DNA of 64,000 bases from Forficula auricularia (GCA_024734495.1 JALMQS010000187.1:12729952-12793951); one strand, 5' to 3'. Shown: positions 24,701-37,084, counted from the first letter of the stretch. A program made the numbers and translations. The notes: generated from the letters alone by a model not told the origin.

Positions 24701-25724
24701 ATTTTATCGCACAAATAAATACAGCCCCTCAAGAATGTAGTAATTTATTTTTATAAAATCGTAAACAAAAGTGAAATTATAATTGCGATAGTAGCTAAAT
24801 GTTATAAATAATCTCTTGGTTTTCGAAAATGGTTATTATTATTAATACGAATGTGTATGTAAAATTATGCAAACGAAATTATTATATATGATTATGTCTC
24901 GATATATAATTTATACAGAGACATAGACAGCTGTTTAGCGAGAACAGGGGGCACCACGAGAAGGCAGCTGTCACCACCCCCCACATGGATAGATAAATAA
25001 ATAATAATTAAACGGAGATCATTAATATAATTTTGATCGCAAATTACAAAATATACTAATAGAGTGATAATTTTAAATATTTTCAAATGTATAAATCAGT
25101 TGGAAATACAATTTTAAATTTTAAAGTCGAAAATAATGAAAATTCAAAATAGGTGGTTTCTATCCGGCTCGAAGGACCAATTTATGTATAGATTTAGAAT
25201 TTAGATGTGTTTTGGAACAAATAGGAGACATTGTATTTGTACCAAAATACGTCTATACTTGAGATAATTAATTGTTAAAAGACCTTTTCCGAACCAAATA
25301 CCAATATAATGTCTCCAATACTGCAATTAGTTTCGAATCAAAGTCTTAAAACATTCGAAATTGTGTATAAAAATTTTGTCAAATATTTGTATTTCAGACA
25401 CAAATATAAAAAATTTGTAGATCTGAATATGATGAGAGAAATTTCGTTATTAACTCATGCATTAAATCAGAAACAGAAAAATAATTAGATTGAAGTTTAG
25501 AGGCGATTATTTAAATAGAAGGGTAACAATTTTAAAATTTAATTATTTTGAATGTTATTTTTTTTAACCAAAATTGAAATTGTATTATCTATCCATGTAA
25601 AATAATTTTATTAGACTGAAAATATAAAGGCGATATTGTTTTAAACCAATATCTCAAATTTAATTTATAAAAAAGTAATAATTTTAATGTTTTTATTTAT
25701 ATCTACTTATTCATTTAATCTTAA
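24701..25724. other. Non-coding stretch
   Basis: One patch at 24925-24990 (ACAGCTGTTTAGCGAGAACA and GGCAGCTGTCACCACC) is GC-richer, with two CAGCTGT words. The rest is AT-rich and unassigned. Confidence 0.35.
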
Positions 25725-27590
25725 TGTTAGTATTAGTAGGACGAGCACGTACCTGGAAAAAGAAAAAATATATTAGAAAAATTTTATAGTTAAATTATGA
25801 GATTTTTTATAGAAATATTCCAATAAAATTATATTTATTTATTTTATTTGATCGTTTTTTTTTGAAAAATTCGAAAAAAGAATTGAAAAATTTAGAGTAT
25901 TTCTTAATTATTTAAATATAAGAATAGAGTATTATAAAGATGTTACCTTAACAACCAAAGACTCATGCCTGGACCTGGAATACTCTGACCCCACAGGAAC
26001 ACTGTTCTTACACTCGCGCACAATTAAAAATATACTCGCGAAACATTTCGATTTCGGAGGAATAAGGATTTGTGAAAACAAGGATTGAATTTGGATAGGA
26101 TATGGGAAAGGATATAAGCTCACGTGGGCAGGGACGCTAGCCCCTGAAGTAGGTCTGTACATCATTATTTATAAGAATTAAGAAGTACACATCTACCCGT
26201 TACACTAAGATAAAGTATTTGATTTTCCAGAAAATAAGAAAATCAAATACTTACTTTAAATGTTAATATTAGTAGGACGAGCACCTACCTGAAAAAAGAA
26301 AAAAATATTATTAGTAAAATAATATAGATAAGTTAAAGTATTTTTTATTCAAATATTCTAATGAAAATTATATTTAATATATTATTTATATAATTTGAAT
26401 TTTTTTTTTAAAAATCGAAAAAATTTTGAGTATTTGTACTTTTATATAAATACAGTATTATAAAGATATTTTACCTTTACAGAAGAGAAAGTCCCCTGCT
26501 TGGACCTGGAATACTCTGGCCACACAGGAACACACTTTACACTCGCGAACAATTAAAAATATACTCGCGAAACATTTGGATTTCGAAGGAATAAGGATTT
26601 GTGAAAACAAGGATTGAATTTGGATAGGATATGGGAAAGGATATAAGCTCACGTGTGCAGGGACGCCAGCCCCTGAAGTAGGTCTGTACATCTTTATTTA
26701 TAAAAATAAATAAGTACACATCTACCCGTTACCCTAAGAGAAAGTATTTGATTTTCCAGAAAATAAGAAAATCAAATATTTGCTCTAAATATTAATATTA
26801 GTAGGACGAGCACCTACCTGAAAAAAGGAAACAATATTATTAGTAAAATAATATAGAGAATTTAAAGTAATTTTTATTCAAATATTCTAAAGATAATTAT
26901 ATTTAATATATTATTTATATAATTTGAAATTTTTTTTAAAAAATCGAAAAAATTACTTGAAAAATTTCGAGTATTTCTTTCTTATATATGAATAGAGTAT
27001 TGTAAAGATATCGTACCTTCACTGAGAAAGTCTCCTGCTTGGACCTGGAATACTCTGGCCAGAAATGTTAATATTAGTATGACGAGCACCTACCTGAAAA
27101 AAGAAAAAAATAATATTAGTAAAAACATATAGGGAAGTGAAAGTATTTTTTTAAAAAAATATTCGGAATAAAATTATATTTAATATATTATTTATATAAT
27201 TTTTTTTTATTTTTTGAATAATTATATAAAAAGTATTTTATAGTAATTCTTACATATATAATTAAAAGAATACAGTATTATAAAGATGTTACCTTTACAG
27301 CCAATGCCTCATATCTGAACCTGGAATAATGTGACCCCACAGGAACGGAACACACTTACGTACACTCCTGCACAAGTAAAAATATACTCGCGAAACACTT
27401 GGAAGGAATATGGATTTGTGAAAGCACGGATAGAAAAAGTTGGTTAGGATTAGGGATAGGACATGATTCTCTTCATACGAGGGCAGGGATGTCAGCCCTT
27501 GAAGTGGATCTGTATATCTTTATCTATAAGAACAATCGAAGTACCTACCTACCCGTTACCCAGATATTAATCTTTTATTCACGTTCGCAA
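25725..27590 (-). repeat. Tandem array of a 530-bp unit, about three and a half copies, with exon-like structure
   Basis: TTAGTAGGACGAGCACCTAC begins units at about 25733, 26271, 26805 and 27073. On the minus strand each unit has a long pyrimidine run ending in CAG|GTAGGTGC, a TACTAAT-type branch sequence, and a segment with CAGACCTACTTCAGGGGC. In the first unit this segment encodes RPTSGASVPAHVSLYPFPYP before AAG|GTAACA. The reading frame shifts between units, so coding is doubtful. The third boundary region is a shortened unit. Confidence 0.8.
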
Positions 27591-27727
27591 AATTTAATAA
27601 ATAAATTTATATTTAATGGCCTCTATTCTATACAGTTAATTAATATAAAGGATGAAGGTTTGTTTATTAGTGAGGGTTGGAGTCAGCTGAGAGGGTGGTT
27701 GAATGTGGAGAGGCTTTATTGTATTAA

Positions 27728-27990
27728 TCACAGTCGATGTTTCATTCCTCACTGCCTGACACATATTTACCATCTCCCTACCTTTCTCCCCCTTATATAC
27801 CCCACGTCAGGTTCCTATTGTCCCTATCTCCTCCTCCTTGCACTCACAGTCGATGTTTCACCCGTCACTGCCTGACACATACTGACGATCTCCCTGTCTC
27901 TCTCTCCGCCTTATATAGCCCTAGCCACGGGGATCCATTGTCCCTATCTCCCCCCTCATTTACCCCTCCCTATCTCCCCCCTACTTGTAT
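27728..27990 (+). repeat. CT-rich tandem duplication, about 116 bp
   Basis: CACAGTCGATGTTTCA, then CACTGCCTGACACATA, then CTCCC-rich sequence and CCTTATATA occur twice (from 27730 and 27846). The long frame across it is low-complexity. Confidence 0.75.
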
Positions 27991-27999
27991 ACCCCTCAC

Positions 28000-28800
28000 T
28001 GTCCCTATCTATCTCACTAGATTTTCACTTACTTCTACTAATTTTTTAGCCGTGTTTAGTGAATACCATTCTACTTTCACTTACCTCTTACGATGATCTC
28101 AATGTAAAATTCAAAAATCGTTACCAAGAGTTCTGGCCCAAAAAAACAATACCAGTTCTCTACCCTGGATTGTCGGCAATAGTACTAAAGTTTTTAATTG
28201 CATTTTTTTTTTAATGCAATCGAATGCAAGAAGGGGTGCACCAGTAAAGATGCAGCTCCTATGGATTTTGTCGATCTCAAGAGTAGGTGAAATGAAAGAA
28301 ATCAGTAAGCAGCAGTAGAATCGAGTTTCATTTCACGAATCATCGTTTGTTTTCATATGGTTTTTTGAACAATTTTTCCTACTCGAGTTTTCGAATACAT
28401 CAATGAATATATCTTTTTAATCTGTATTATTTGAGCTGGCAATGAAGCTAGTATTATAGCGACCCAATTGGAAGCGTTAACGATTACTTTTCTTAAAATA
28501 TTAAAAATTCGTATTTGCATACAAGCAGCGAACAGGAGTGTACTTTCCTTCCCGCCAATGAAGCCAGTATTACAGCGATATACAGCAATTAATGAAAAAA
28601 AAAATGGATAATATAATTCCAAATATTTCCAAGTAATTCCAGTATTCTAAAATAATTGCACATAATTCCAAAGAGGGTGTACACCTAATTCCAATCGCGT
28701 TTCACCCCTCGTAAATACCTATTAGTCAAAGAAAATTCTAATAAACTGGGAATATTTTCTTTATTTTTCCCAAAGGAAAAAGGAAATATTAATTAATTAA
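28000..28800. other. Non-coding stretch
   Basis: An imperfect direct repeat (AATGAAGC.AGTATTA.AGCGA) occurs at about 28441 and 28557. No gene seen. Confidence 0.35.
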
Positions 28801-28814
28801 ATGTTTAAGGAAAT

Positions 28815-29060
28815 TTGATTAAAAAAAAAAAAATTAAAATAAAGACGGATAGAGAAAGAGAAGGACATATTAGGAAAATCAGAGAAATACGAAAAATGGG
28901 TGAGGAAAGGGAAGTAGTGAGGTTAACAACGAAAGTCACGTTTATCAATGAAATAGAGAGAGATCTGAGAGGAAGAAGAAGAAGGAAGAAGAAGAAGAAA
29001 CGTAAAAGGGAAGAGAGAAAGAGATAAACAGAAAGGAAGGAAGACGAGAGAAGAACTGAA
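28815..29060 (+). repeat. Purine-rich (GA/AAG) tract
   Basis: Almost pure A/G on the plus strand, giving Lys/Arg/Glu-rich or Ser/Leu/Phe-rich frames that are composition artefacts. Confidence 0.8.
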
Positions 29061-29414
29061 CGGAAGCATGAAAACGGAAGTATACTTAATAGAGAGAAAA
29101 AGGGAAATGAGAGCAGGACAAATGCGAGTCGGGCTCGAATATGGAGAATTCCCAATTAATTGACCGGTTATGGTCACGCTTCAAAACTATTTAACTCTTT
29201 AAGATGCTCCCCCTTTATAGAATTAAACTAAAATGACTATTACGGACACTCTAAAGAAAAATTAAAATTAAATTATTGACATTATTACTTAATAATTCTT
29301 ATTTTTTGATCATTAGCAAATAATTTTTTAATTAATTATTTTAATTATTATCCAATAATTATTTAATTAATTATTTTAATTATTAGCTAATAATATAAGC
29401 GAAAATATATATCC

Positions 29415-30020
29415 ATTTTTTAACCGACTTCAAAAAGAGGAGGTTCTCAATTCGACTGAATTTTTTTTTCTGTATATGTTACCCGATATCTTCGTCAATT
29501 GTGAACCAATTTTGATGATTTTTTTTTGCATTGGGTTCAGTTTAGTTGCGATTGGTCCCGTTTTTTTTCATTGGTATTGGACCTTTTTTGGATATGTTTG
29601 TTCAGGCATAACTTCTTTGTTTATGAACCGATTTCGATGATTCCTTTTATATTAGAAAGAGGTACCTTAGGTGGTCTCATATTAATTTGGCCAAGTTCTG
29701 ATGATATGATCAATGACGAAAGTAACGTAAATCTCCAATTCTTATGACCAAATAATCGAAATTATAATAAATAAAATATTTTATAAAAAAATCTTAAAAC
29801 ATTTATTTAAAACCCACAAACATTTCAACAGAATTTCTATATTTATGAATTGAATTTTTTCATCATTTTCTGATTCATTCGCCCGACGCTTTTTCTTGCG
29901 AGATGCATGCAAGGTATTATATTAAGTCACTATTAATAACATCACTAAAAAGAGAAAAATAATTTTTATAAAAAAACCGACATCAAAAAATTAAATGCAA
30001 CAAATAAAATAATAATAACT
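29415..30020 (+). repeat. AACCGACTTCAAAAA-type repeat, cut by the gap
   Basis: It begins AACCGACTTCAAAAAGAGGA and contains GTGAACCAATTTTGATGAT and TATGAACCGATTTCGATGAT. Its tail ACTATTAATAACATCACTAA matches 36165 onward. Other copies: 35835-36260 (plus) and 35390-35720 (minus). Right end lost in the gap. Confidence 0.75.
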
Positions 30021-30120
30021 NNNNNNNNNNNNNNNNNNNNNNNNNNNNNNNNNNNNNNNNNNNNNNNNNNNNNNNNNNNNNNNNNNNNNNNNNNNNNNNN
30101 NNNNNNNNNNNNNNNNNNNN
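30021..30120. other. Assembly gap (100 N)
   Basis: A run of exactly 100 N, the usual placeholder for a gap of unknown size. Sequence on the two sides may not be truly adjacent. Confidence 0.99.
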
Positions 30121-30720
30121 TATTTTCGGTAGTTTACCGGTATACATTTGGAGTGTGGTTTTTTAAGAGGAATAACATTTTTTGACCGAGACGCTGCCCG
30201 CCAGGACACCAGCCCGGAGGGCCGAGCTTCGAGGGCGTGCCGAAAAGCTCGTTTTAAATAACGCTGTAGTAGCGCGTTAAAGTTCCCATTTTTGTACCTA
30301 ACGGAAATTCCAAACCAGTAAACTTAAAGAATTATGAAAAAATTCTAGAAATACGTCCACTACCAATAAAGAATACGTATAGGGACGACCAGGCCAAGCC
30401 CTCTCATGTCTAATTTTCTTGCTCGGGCCCTGTCAGTCGTCATTTCTGACGTAATTTATGCGCTCGTTGTTTGTGATTAATCGTAAGCGTAACCGTAATA
30501 TGCCAAGCCCTGGCTGACCAGGGAGCGGTCAGGTAAACAAAGCCTTGGCGCGGCAGAGGCCTGGCCAGCAGAAGCTCTTCATGAGGGGGGACCAGGGGGG
30601 TCCACTAGGCGGCCGCTTTGTCCCGAAAACAAAACAAGAGCAGCCAAACCACCCGATGAAAGTGATAGGGCCTCTCTGCTCTTGTTGTTGTTGTTGTTGA
30701 TCTGTCTCATCAAAAGAAAT
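30121..30720. other. Unidentified GC-rich island beside the gap
   Basis: Two GC-rich patches (30185-30235 and 30385-30610) include GCCCGCCAGGACACCAGCCC, AGCGGTCAGGTAAACAAAGC and a GCGGCCGC site, with a CRE-like CTGACGTAA at 30447. CAAGAGCAG at 30638 and CTGCTCTTG at 30677 form an inverted pair followed by a GTT repeat. It could be a promoter or first exon, an LTR, or foreign sequence at a contig end; no ORF settles it. Confidence 0.35.
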
Positions 30721-32106
30721 CGGAGAACCCGCCGAATGGGATTGGTCCAGAGACTCCTAAGAGATCATCTCTTAGAAGATGAGATGTCAACAAAAGAAAA
30801 AGGATTCATTAGCACTACTAGTTGCGCCAAAAGCGCTCCTATGAAAGTAGAAGGTACTCTAGTTAATTATCAGTTCGACTCTTAATTACTATTTCCATTA
30901 CATTAACCACGTGACTTGAAATAATGCCAATTAAAATTTATTTTCCATTATTAATAATTAATTAGAAAAACAAAACAAACTTTTTTTATTCTCATTCTTG
31001 CTTCAACCTTCTCCCTGTACACATTGCTCTTACTAACGCTAACTGTGATTTAGTTGAATCACCCTTAGACACCCTCAGAAGATCAATTCACACATTTATC
31101 ATTGATATTAAACCAACTGGGTTTAATATTTCATTTCTCATTGGAGAAATTCCGGGCTGCAATCGATTGGTTGGCTCAACACAGCAAAATCATCTGGATC
31201 TTCTTTTGGGTTTCTCATCCTCACTTGGAACATATCCAGTGGGATTCGATTCAATCGGGGGATTGTTTGCGAATATTACCTACCAGATTCATCGCTCTGA
31301 ACAAACGCATCTCAACCTATAGTATTTATAACTAATTCATTTACTGCTTAACTAAATATTTTCTCTAATAACAAGCCTTTTGCAATTTGTAAGATTTTTA
31401 TATTTTAAACAGCATCATTAATTGTAACTTAGTATTAAGCTTATATGCAAAGGCATTGTTTCTTATATTAATTAATTTATTGGATTAATTTTACTTTAGA
31501 TTCTTATCATATTTAACTTAAATTTTATTTATTTTTAAAAAGATTGCAATCTCATCATTATATGAATTTGAATACATCTCTTTAAGAATTTAATTACTCC
31601 TATTAATGTTATAACTGATTTAATTAATTATTCAATAACTCTTTTATCTAATTACATTGTTCATTGTTAATAATTTCATTATTTGCTCGATTTTTTGTTT
31701 ATGTTTTTTTTACCTAATTTTCAATAAATAAGTTATTCGTTTGAAAATTGCGTCTTCCCCTTTTTTTTTGTTCCATGTACATTTTAATTTTTAGTTTAAT
31801 CGCTACATTATTTTTAGTTAATATATTCACCTTTTTTCTTTTTCCTTAATTTACTTGGTTCGGGTAACTTTTTTAACCTTTGGAGTCAGAAAAATTTCAC
31901 TCTTTTACAAGTTGCTTGACCAACTACCAACCAACGGGGATTAAAAATGTGGTCCCTTTCAAGAGACGAATTTTTATTACCGAATGCATTTTAGACGAAA
32001 TCTAATTTTAGGGAGAGAAAACTCCGTACAAGTGCGAGTCGGACTTGTATACCGAGAGTTTCCTACCTAAACATCAAAGACCGAATTTTATGTAATTAAT
32101 ATTTAA
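30721..32106. other. Non-coding stretch with small frames
   Basis: The 67-codon (30682) and 77-codon (31102) frames have no motif I recognise. GTGCGAGTCGGACTTGT at 32031 recurs as a variant at 29124 and is a repeat word. No gene supported. Confidence 0.35.
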
Positions 32107-32800
32107 GTACCTGGAGCCACAGAGCGATGCACGGTAACCCCTGACCCCCTCCCTCCTGAAACGACACAATTCGCCCCCAGTTTTTGCATTTCTAGCTTTC
32201 TAGTGGTCCGCACATATATTATGTGTCTATTTGTTTACTTCGTACACCAGTTTATCCACATTCGTTCATATTGATAAAAATTAAATAGGAGAATAAATAG
32301 GAAAATAATAATAAAAAAATAATCGTATAGGATCTGAAATAAAAACATAAAATTAAATAAGATTTGTTTCAAGTTATATAAAAAAAGCCACTTCAACCAC
32401 TTTATTTGTAAACACCCCTGTTTTGTTATGATTTAGACATCTGTTAATTAAAAACAAGCAAAAAATTCCTAATTTTAATAAAATATAATAATATTTGCTT
32501 ATAACCTATTAGTGGGTTTTAAAATTAAAAAACCAATTAAAAATAAAACATAATTGAAAAAATGTAAACAAACTTTTTTATTGAGATTTTCATCTGTCAA
32601 TAATTAATTTAATTAAGAAAAGATCAATTAAGATTAAATTTGTTGAGGTCCAGACCTAGCCAGATCGCTTTCTCAACCTCCAAACTTGTTAATAGAATTT
32701 GTTTCATCAAAATCGGTAGAGCCGTTTTCAAAATAGAACAAAGATACAAATATATAAACAAATATATATACAAACAATTTTTGCTCTTTTAATAAGAGGA
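32107..32800 (+). repeat. ACCGAGCG-family repeat, copy 1
   Basis: Head TACCTGGAGCCACAGAGCGA, then the CCCAGTTTTTGCATTTCTAG word, a body with TGAGATTTTCATC, and tail TCGGTAGAGCCGTTTTCAAA, TTTTTGCTCTTTTAATAAGA. Further copies: 47518-48225, 48260-48990, 49508-51060, 57802-59032; tail only at 38950-39240. It has no ORF. Class uncertain; I suspect a non-autonomous element of a widespread arthropod type. Confidence 0.8.
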
Positions 32801-33189
32801 TTTGCTGCTTTTTTTAAGCAGTTGGCCTAATATCTTTCCGTATAAGGTGCATTCAGATGCATAAATATTTATACATTTAAAAAAAAAAAATGAATATTTT
32901 ATTAAATTACAAAAAATTATTTTTATTTAAAGGGAAAATTTGTTTTTTAATGTTTTTTATTATGAAATTTTTATACGCTTACTAAAATAAGTAGTCTAAG
33001 ACTCGACCATTTTGTAATCTGATTTCAGAACCCAGATAACATATTCCATAAGCACTGTAGTGTGATCAGAACACACTCGAGAGTCAAATTCTTACTATCC
33101 AAATTGAGTCGTTTTTTAGGGGTAATCGTCCCCTGAAGATTCAAAAAATACAGTAAATCACCTCAAATTGGTTATAAATTCCATTATAG

Positions 33190-33470
33190 GATGTAATTTT
33201 TGAAATTTTTATTTGAACATAATTTGAAAATAACCACCCAGAATGGAAGAGGGGGAGGGGCAAAAGTGAAAATTCCAGTCCTTTTGACCAAATTTGGTCG
33301 AAAGGGCAAGAATTTTCATTTTTGACCCCCCTTCCCCATTTGGAATGGTTAGTTTTTTTCATTTCTCAGCCTTCTGGGGTCCACAGAATTTGTATACAAA
33401 ATTTGGTTGAGTTTGGTAGAAAGGGCCAGAATTTTTTATTTTTGACTCATACATAAAATTCGGCCTTTGA
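33190..33470 (-). repeat. GTATACAAAATTTGG-family repeat
   Basis: The phrase TGTATACAAAATTTGGTTGA with GTTTGG and C-runs recurs, in either orientation, at 35190-35360, 37490-37560, 51965-52060, 52805-52900 and 55150-55250. Confidence 0.7.
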
Positions 33471-33689
33471 TTATAACATAAAGATTAAATTGAAATTCTT
33501 AAATCGGAAAATAGAAATTCCCGAAAGCTTTATTTTAAAAATAGCCGCTAAAATATAAACTTCACGAACGCCACCTACAGCCAAAATAATAAAACAAGAA
33601 TAAATTTCAATACTGAACTTGCCCACACTGTATATTTTCTTAACCTAACCACATGAAAGATTTTAAACTTTCATTCAGAAATTAATTCC

Positions 33690-33830
33690 TGTGGAATCCA
33701 TTGTAATAGACTGATGAAGAGGACAAAGCCCTCGAAACTATAGTCTCGTTATAAATAAATAAAATTTATAATTGCAGCAGAAGACACACTCTTTTATTGT
33801 CTCCTTCAATATAATATAAAGTTTAGGTTA
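33690..33830 (+). mobile_element. Penelope-type 3' tail with hammerhead-like motif
   Basis: GAATCCATTGTAATAGACTGATGA through ACTCTTTTATTGTCTC matches 47245-47365, and the core matches the tail of the GIY-YIG element at 53147. Confidence 0.6.
33706..33755 (+). ncRNA. Hammerhead-ribozyme-like motif
   Basis: CTGATGA (33711-33717), a GAGG/CCTC hairpin, then GAAAC (33734-33738) and TATAGTC give the conserved hammerhead core. ATAGA before the core can pair with TCGTTAT after the expected cleavage site, with a two-base bulge, forming stem I. Stem III would be very short, as reported for Penelope elements. Activity is untested. Confidence 0.5.
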
Positions 33831-33859
33831 TTTTCATTACAGAATGCATTTTAGACGAA

Positions 33860-34330
33860 ATCTAATTTTATTTGTTTAAATCTGAGTATAACGAAGTTTA
33901 AATATAATTATAAACCCTTATTTTCATTGTTGTGAATTTTCGATTTAATAATTATTTATTTAATTATTATTATTTGATAATTAAGTTAAATAATTGTTAA
34001 AAATAATTATTAAGATTATTTTTTGACATATAATTGATTTAATATTTTGTTTATTTGATGTCGGATAAAAAAATAGTTCTTATCAAAGTTGTTCAGTTTT
34101 TTTTTTTTTTTTTTGAAGATTAAGGATCCGTAATGAAATATATAGGCTTCCATTTAAAAAAACAGAAGTTGATGCTTAAATTCCCTTGAAAGCTTGTGCT
34201 AGGTCGACAAACGATAGCGTAGTTTAGTTTCCCCTTCATATAAATAAACTTTTTATTTGAAACTTTTTTCATATAATGCACTGTTTTTGAGTTATAAGAC
34301 TGTCTCAAGATAAAAAAAAATCACCCGGTA
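33860..34330 (-). mobile_element. Partial ACC(A/G)GGTGA element, right part
   Basis: Matches the inverted right parts of the elements at 60186-62482: CTAGGTCGACAAACGATAGC, GAGTTATAAGACTGTCTC and a terminal TCACCCGGTATA. Confidence 0.7.
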
Positions 34331-34354
34331 TATCTGCGGCCCGAGACAATTTTA

Positions 34355-34400
34355 TTTCTTCAAATGTGGCCCATGTAGGCCAAAAGATTGGACAACCCTG
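34355..34400 (-). mobile_element. hAT-like end, opposite orientation to 3776
   Basis: On the minus strand it reads CAGGGTTGTCCAATCTTTTG then GCCTACATGGGCCACA, close in layout to the end at 3776-3808. No partner end found next to it. Confidence 0.45.
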
Positions 34401-34521
34401 GATTAGATTCAGGCTTTCTAATTTCAAAACTTACCTATGAAAATGCAGGAAAAAAATTTTTTATGAGGACCTCGGAATAGTTATTCAAAGGTTGTAGCAA
34501 ATGAACTGAATTTAATAGACA

Positions 34522-34850
34522 ACTAGCTGCAAGCGCTTCGCCTTCGGCGGCCCTTCTTATAGTAGGGGCACGCCCCCTGACCCCCAGCCATCGAACCCAC
34601 CCCCGTTATATAGCTAAAACGTAAGATAGAAGACATCTGATGTAAATATGAAATTTCATTTTAATCCCTTCAGCCGTTTTTACGTGAATCGTGAGCAACT
34701 TTTCGGAAACCACTGAAACAGACAGACAGGAATTTTGTTGAGGGTGTTTTCGTTCATAGACATTGCTGTGAAACGTATGCAAGCCAAAATTTGGCGTGTT
34801 TTGGAGCAAGTGTACAGACAAAAGCTTAATTTTATATATATAGACTAGTT
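34522..34850 (+). repeat. CTAGCTGCAAGCGCTTCG-type interspersed repeat
   Basis: Head ACTAGCTGCAAGCGCTTCGC, a middle with CCTTCAGCCGTTTTTACGTG, and an A/T-rich tail ending TATATATAGACTAG. Probably a non-autonomous element or retroelement tail. Confidence 0.6.
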
Positions 34851-34859
34851 GCAAGGCCT

Positions 34860-35275
34860 AGACTAGTTGTTGAACCCCCAGCCCTCGACCCCCCCACCCC
34901 AACCCACCCAGCACCCACCCCCGCACCATGACCTAACCCCCGTCCTCACACCACCACCCCAACACTCCATTCCGCAGCCTAACCCACTACCCATCCAAAC
35001 CCCCTCCAGCACCCCCACCCCCGTTCCCACACCCCATCCACCCCGTGCCCTCCAACCCTGCGCACCACACCCCCGCTATGCCCCCTGAACTCCACCCCGC
35101 ACCACCCCCACCCTACTCGGCCTCACTCCTCACCCCACCCCATTCCATCCCCGCACCCAGTTTTTGCATTTCTAGCCTTCTAGTGACCCACAGATTATGT
35201 ATACAAAATTTGGCTGAGTTTGGCCCAAGAGAAAGAATTTTCATTTTTTGACCCCCCTCCCCCCCCCCCCCCCCC
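34860..35275 (+). repeat. C-rich, G-poor tract ending in the CCCAGTTTTTGCATTTCTAG word
   Basis: About 300 bases of C/A-rich sequence almost without G. The same arrangement, C-rich tract then CCCAGTTTTTGCAT, recurs in the ACCGAGCG-family repeats. Proline- and threonine-rich frames here are artefacts. Confidence 0.8.
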
Positions 35276-35389
35276 AATTTTGGGTGGTTAGTTTTTGAAT
35301 TTCTAGCTCTCTAGAGGCCCAGAGATTATGTATACAAAATTTGGCTGAGTTTGCTAAGTCAGTTTTTATTTTTTTCTTAAAAAATATTT

Positions 35390-35720
35390 TTATTAGTGAT
35401 GTTATTAATAGTGATCATATCATCAGAACTTGACCAAATTAATATGACACCATCCCTAAGACACCCCTTTCGATAAAAACAGAACCATCGAAATCGGTTC
35501 ATAAACAAAGAGGTTAGGTCTAAACAAACCTAATAAAAAGGTCTAATACCTATGAAAAAACGAAAAAAAAATGGGACCAATCGGAAGCTAGACTGGACCC
35601 AATGCAAACAAAATTTTCAAAATCGGTTGACAATTGGCGGAGATATGAGGTAACATAGGCACAAAAAAAATTCAGTCGAATAGAGAACCTCCTCCTTTTT
35701 TGAAGTCGGTTAAAAATACC
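35390..35720 (-). repeat. AACCGACTTC-type repeat, inverted copy
   Basis: Reverse complement of 35850-36160, ending TTTTTTGAAGTCGGTTAA. Together with 35835-36260 it forms an inverted pair. Confidence 0.8.
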
Positions 35721-35834
35721 GGTCCCCAGTAGGAAAATGTTTGGGAAACGCTGTACCACCAGAGCATTTTGAAATAGTAAATTTTATTAATTAAGTGATG
35801 ATTTTTGTGATTATTGCTAATTCTTACTTTTTTG

Positions 35835-36260
35835 TTCTTATTAACCGACTTCAAAAAAGGTGGATGTTCTCTATTCGACTGAATTTTTTTTTTTTTTTTT
35901 TTTTTTGTGCCTATGTTACCTCATATCTCCGCCAATTGTCAACCGATTTTGAAAAAAATTTTTGCATTGGGTCCAGTCTAGCTTCCGATTGGTCCCATTT
36001 TTTTTCGTTTTTTTTTCATAGGTATTAGACCTTTTTTATTAGGTTTGTTTAGACCTAACCTCTTTGTTTATGAACCGATTTCGATGGTTCTTTTTTTATC
36101 CGAAAGGGGGTGTCTTAGGGATGGTGTCATATTAATTTGGTCAAGTTCTGATGATATGATCACTATTAATAACATCACTAAAAAGAGAAAAATAAAATAA
36201 TTTTTAAGAAAAAAAGAAAAACCGACTTCAAAAAATTAAATGCAACAAATAAAATAGACT
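35835..36260 (+). repeat. AACCGACTTC-type repeat, direct copy
   Basis: AACCGACTTCAAAAAAGGTG at the start, ACCGACTTCAAAAAATTAAA near the end, and the same internal CCGATTTCGATGGTTC words as 29415-30020. Confidence 0.8.
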
Positions 36261-36264
36261 AAAA

Positions 36265-36560
36265 TGTATAAAATAATTATTATCTTATTTAGTTACAACT
36301 AAACGACGAAATATGAACAGGAAATTACTTTTTGAAGTCGGTGCCAAACATATACCTTTTATGAATCGCACTCGACGGATCTTACTTAGAACGCGAACGT
36401 TTGGAGTGTATGCGTCGCTTATAGGTATAGTTTGTTTGGTACCGACTTCAAAAAGTAATTTCGTGTTAATATTTCGTCGTTTAGTTGTAACTAAATAAAG
36501 ATAATAATTATTTTATACCTTTTAGTGTATTTTATTTGTTGAATTTAATTTTTTGAAGTC
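36265..36560. repeat. Palindrome with GACTTCAAAAAGTAATTTC arms
   Basis: Arms 36270-36350 and 36425-36530 are inverse (AGTTACAACTAAACGACGAA / TTCGTCGTTTAGTTGTAACT). The centre, about 75 bp, contains CGCACTCGACGGATCTTACT. Adjacent to the AACCGACTTC pair and sharing its end word. Confidence 0.75.
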
Positions 36561-36599
36561 GGTTTTTTATTTTTTCTTAAAAATTATTTTGTTCTTATT

Positions 36600-37080
36600 T
36601 TATTTATTTCGAACCATATGAGTCTCTCCCAGCGTAAAAATTCAAAAATAACCAAATTAAGGGCTACCCTAATACTCGTACAGTGTACTGTAGTTGTACG
36701 GGACCTAAAATACAAGACTATTTGCCTATTTTGATTTCCTTTGTCTCCTTTTAAAAATCCTATGGGCCCCGTTGAGAACCACAAAGCTAGCAGACCCCAA
36801 ATGGGCCCCATTTAATTTGAAATGGATGAAAAAAAAATCCAAGCCTCCATATTCTCGTGCAATCTCTCTAAAGGTTGTCCTCTCCAAAAGTGTCTCCCAC
36901 CAGGCTCAATGAACCAAAATGGCTGACCCCATACTATCCTTATATATCTATTAACGCTTTATAATAATTATACAGTGAAATAATTTATTATAATATTAAA
37001 AATTTTAATATTTTTTTTATCTAAATATATTTGAAAATAAAATCCTGATTATTACTAGAGAATTATCATAAGAAAATCTC
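36600..37080. other. Non-coding stretch
   Basis: No repeat partner or gene recognised. Confidence 0.35.
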
Positions 37081-37084
37081 TTAC

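Noticed and set aside
28805..29177. Basic or Ser/Leu/Phe-rich proteins
   Set aside because: Translations of a purine-rich tract on both strands.
31102..31335. A 77-codon gene
   Set aside because: No recognisable motif, no splice context and AT-rich flanks; kept only as an unsupported frame.
34867..35251. Proline-rich proteins
   Set aside because: C-rich low-complexity DNA that recurs in a repeat family without frame conservation.
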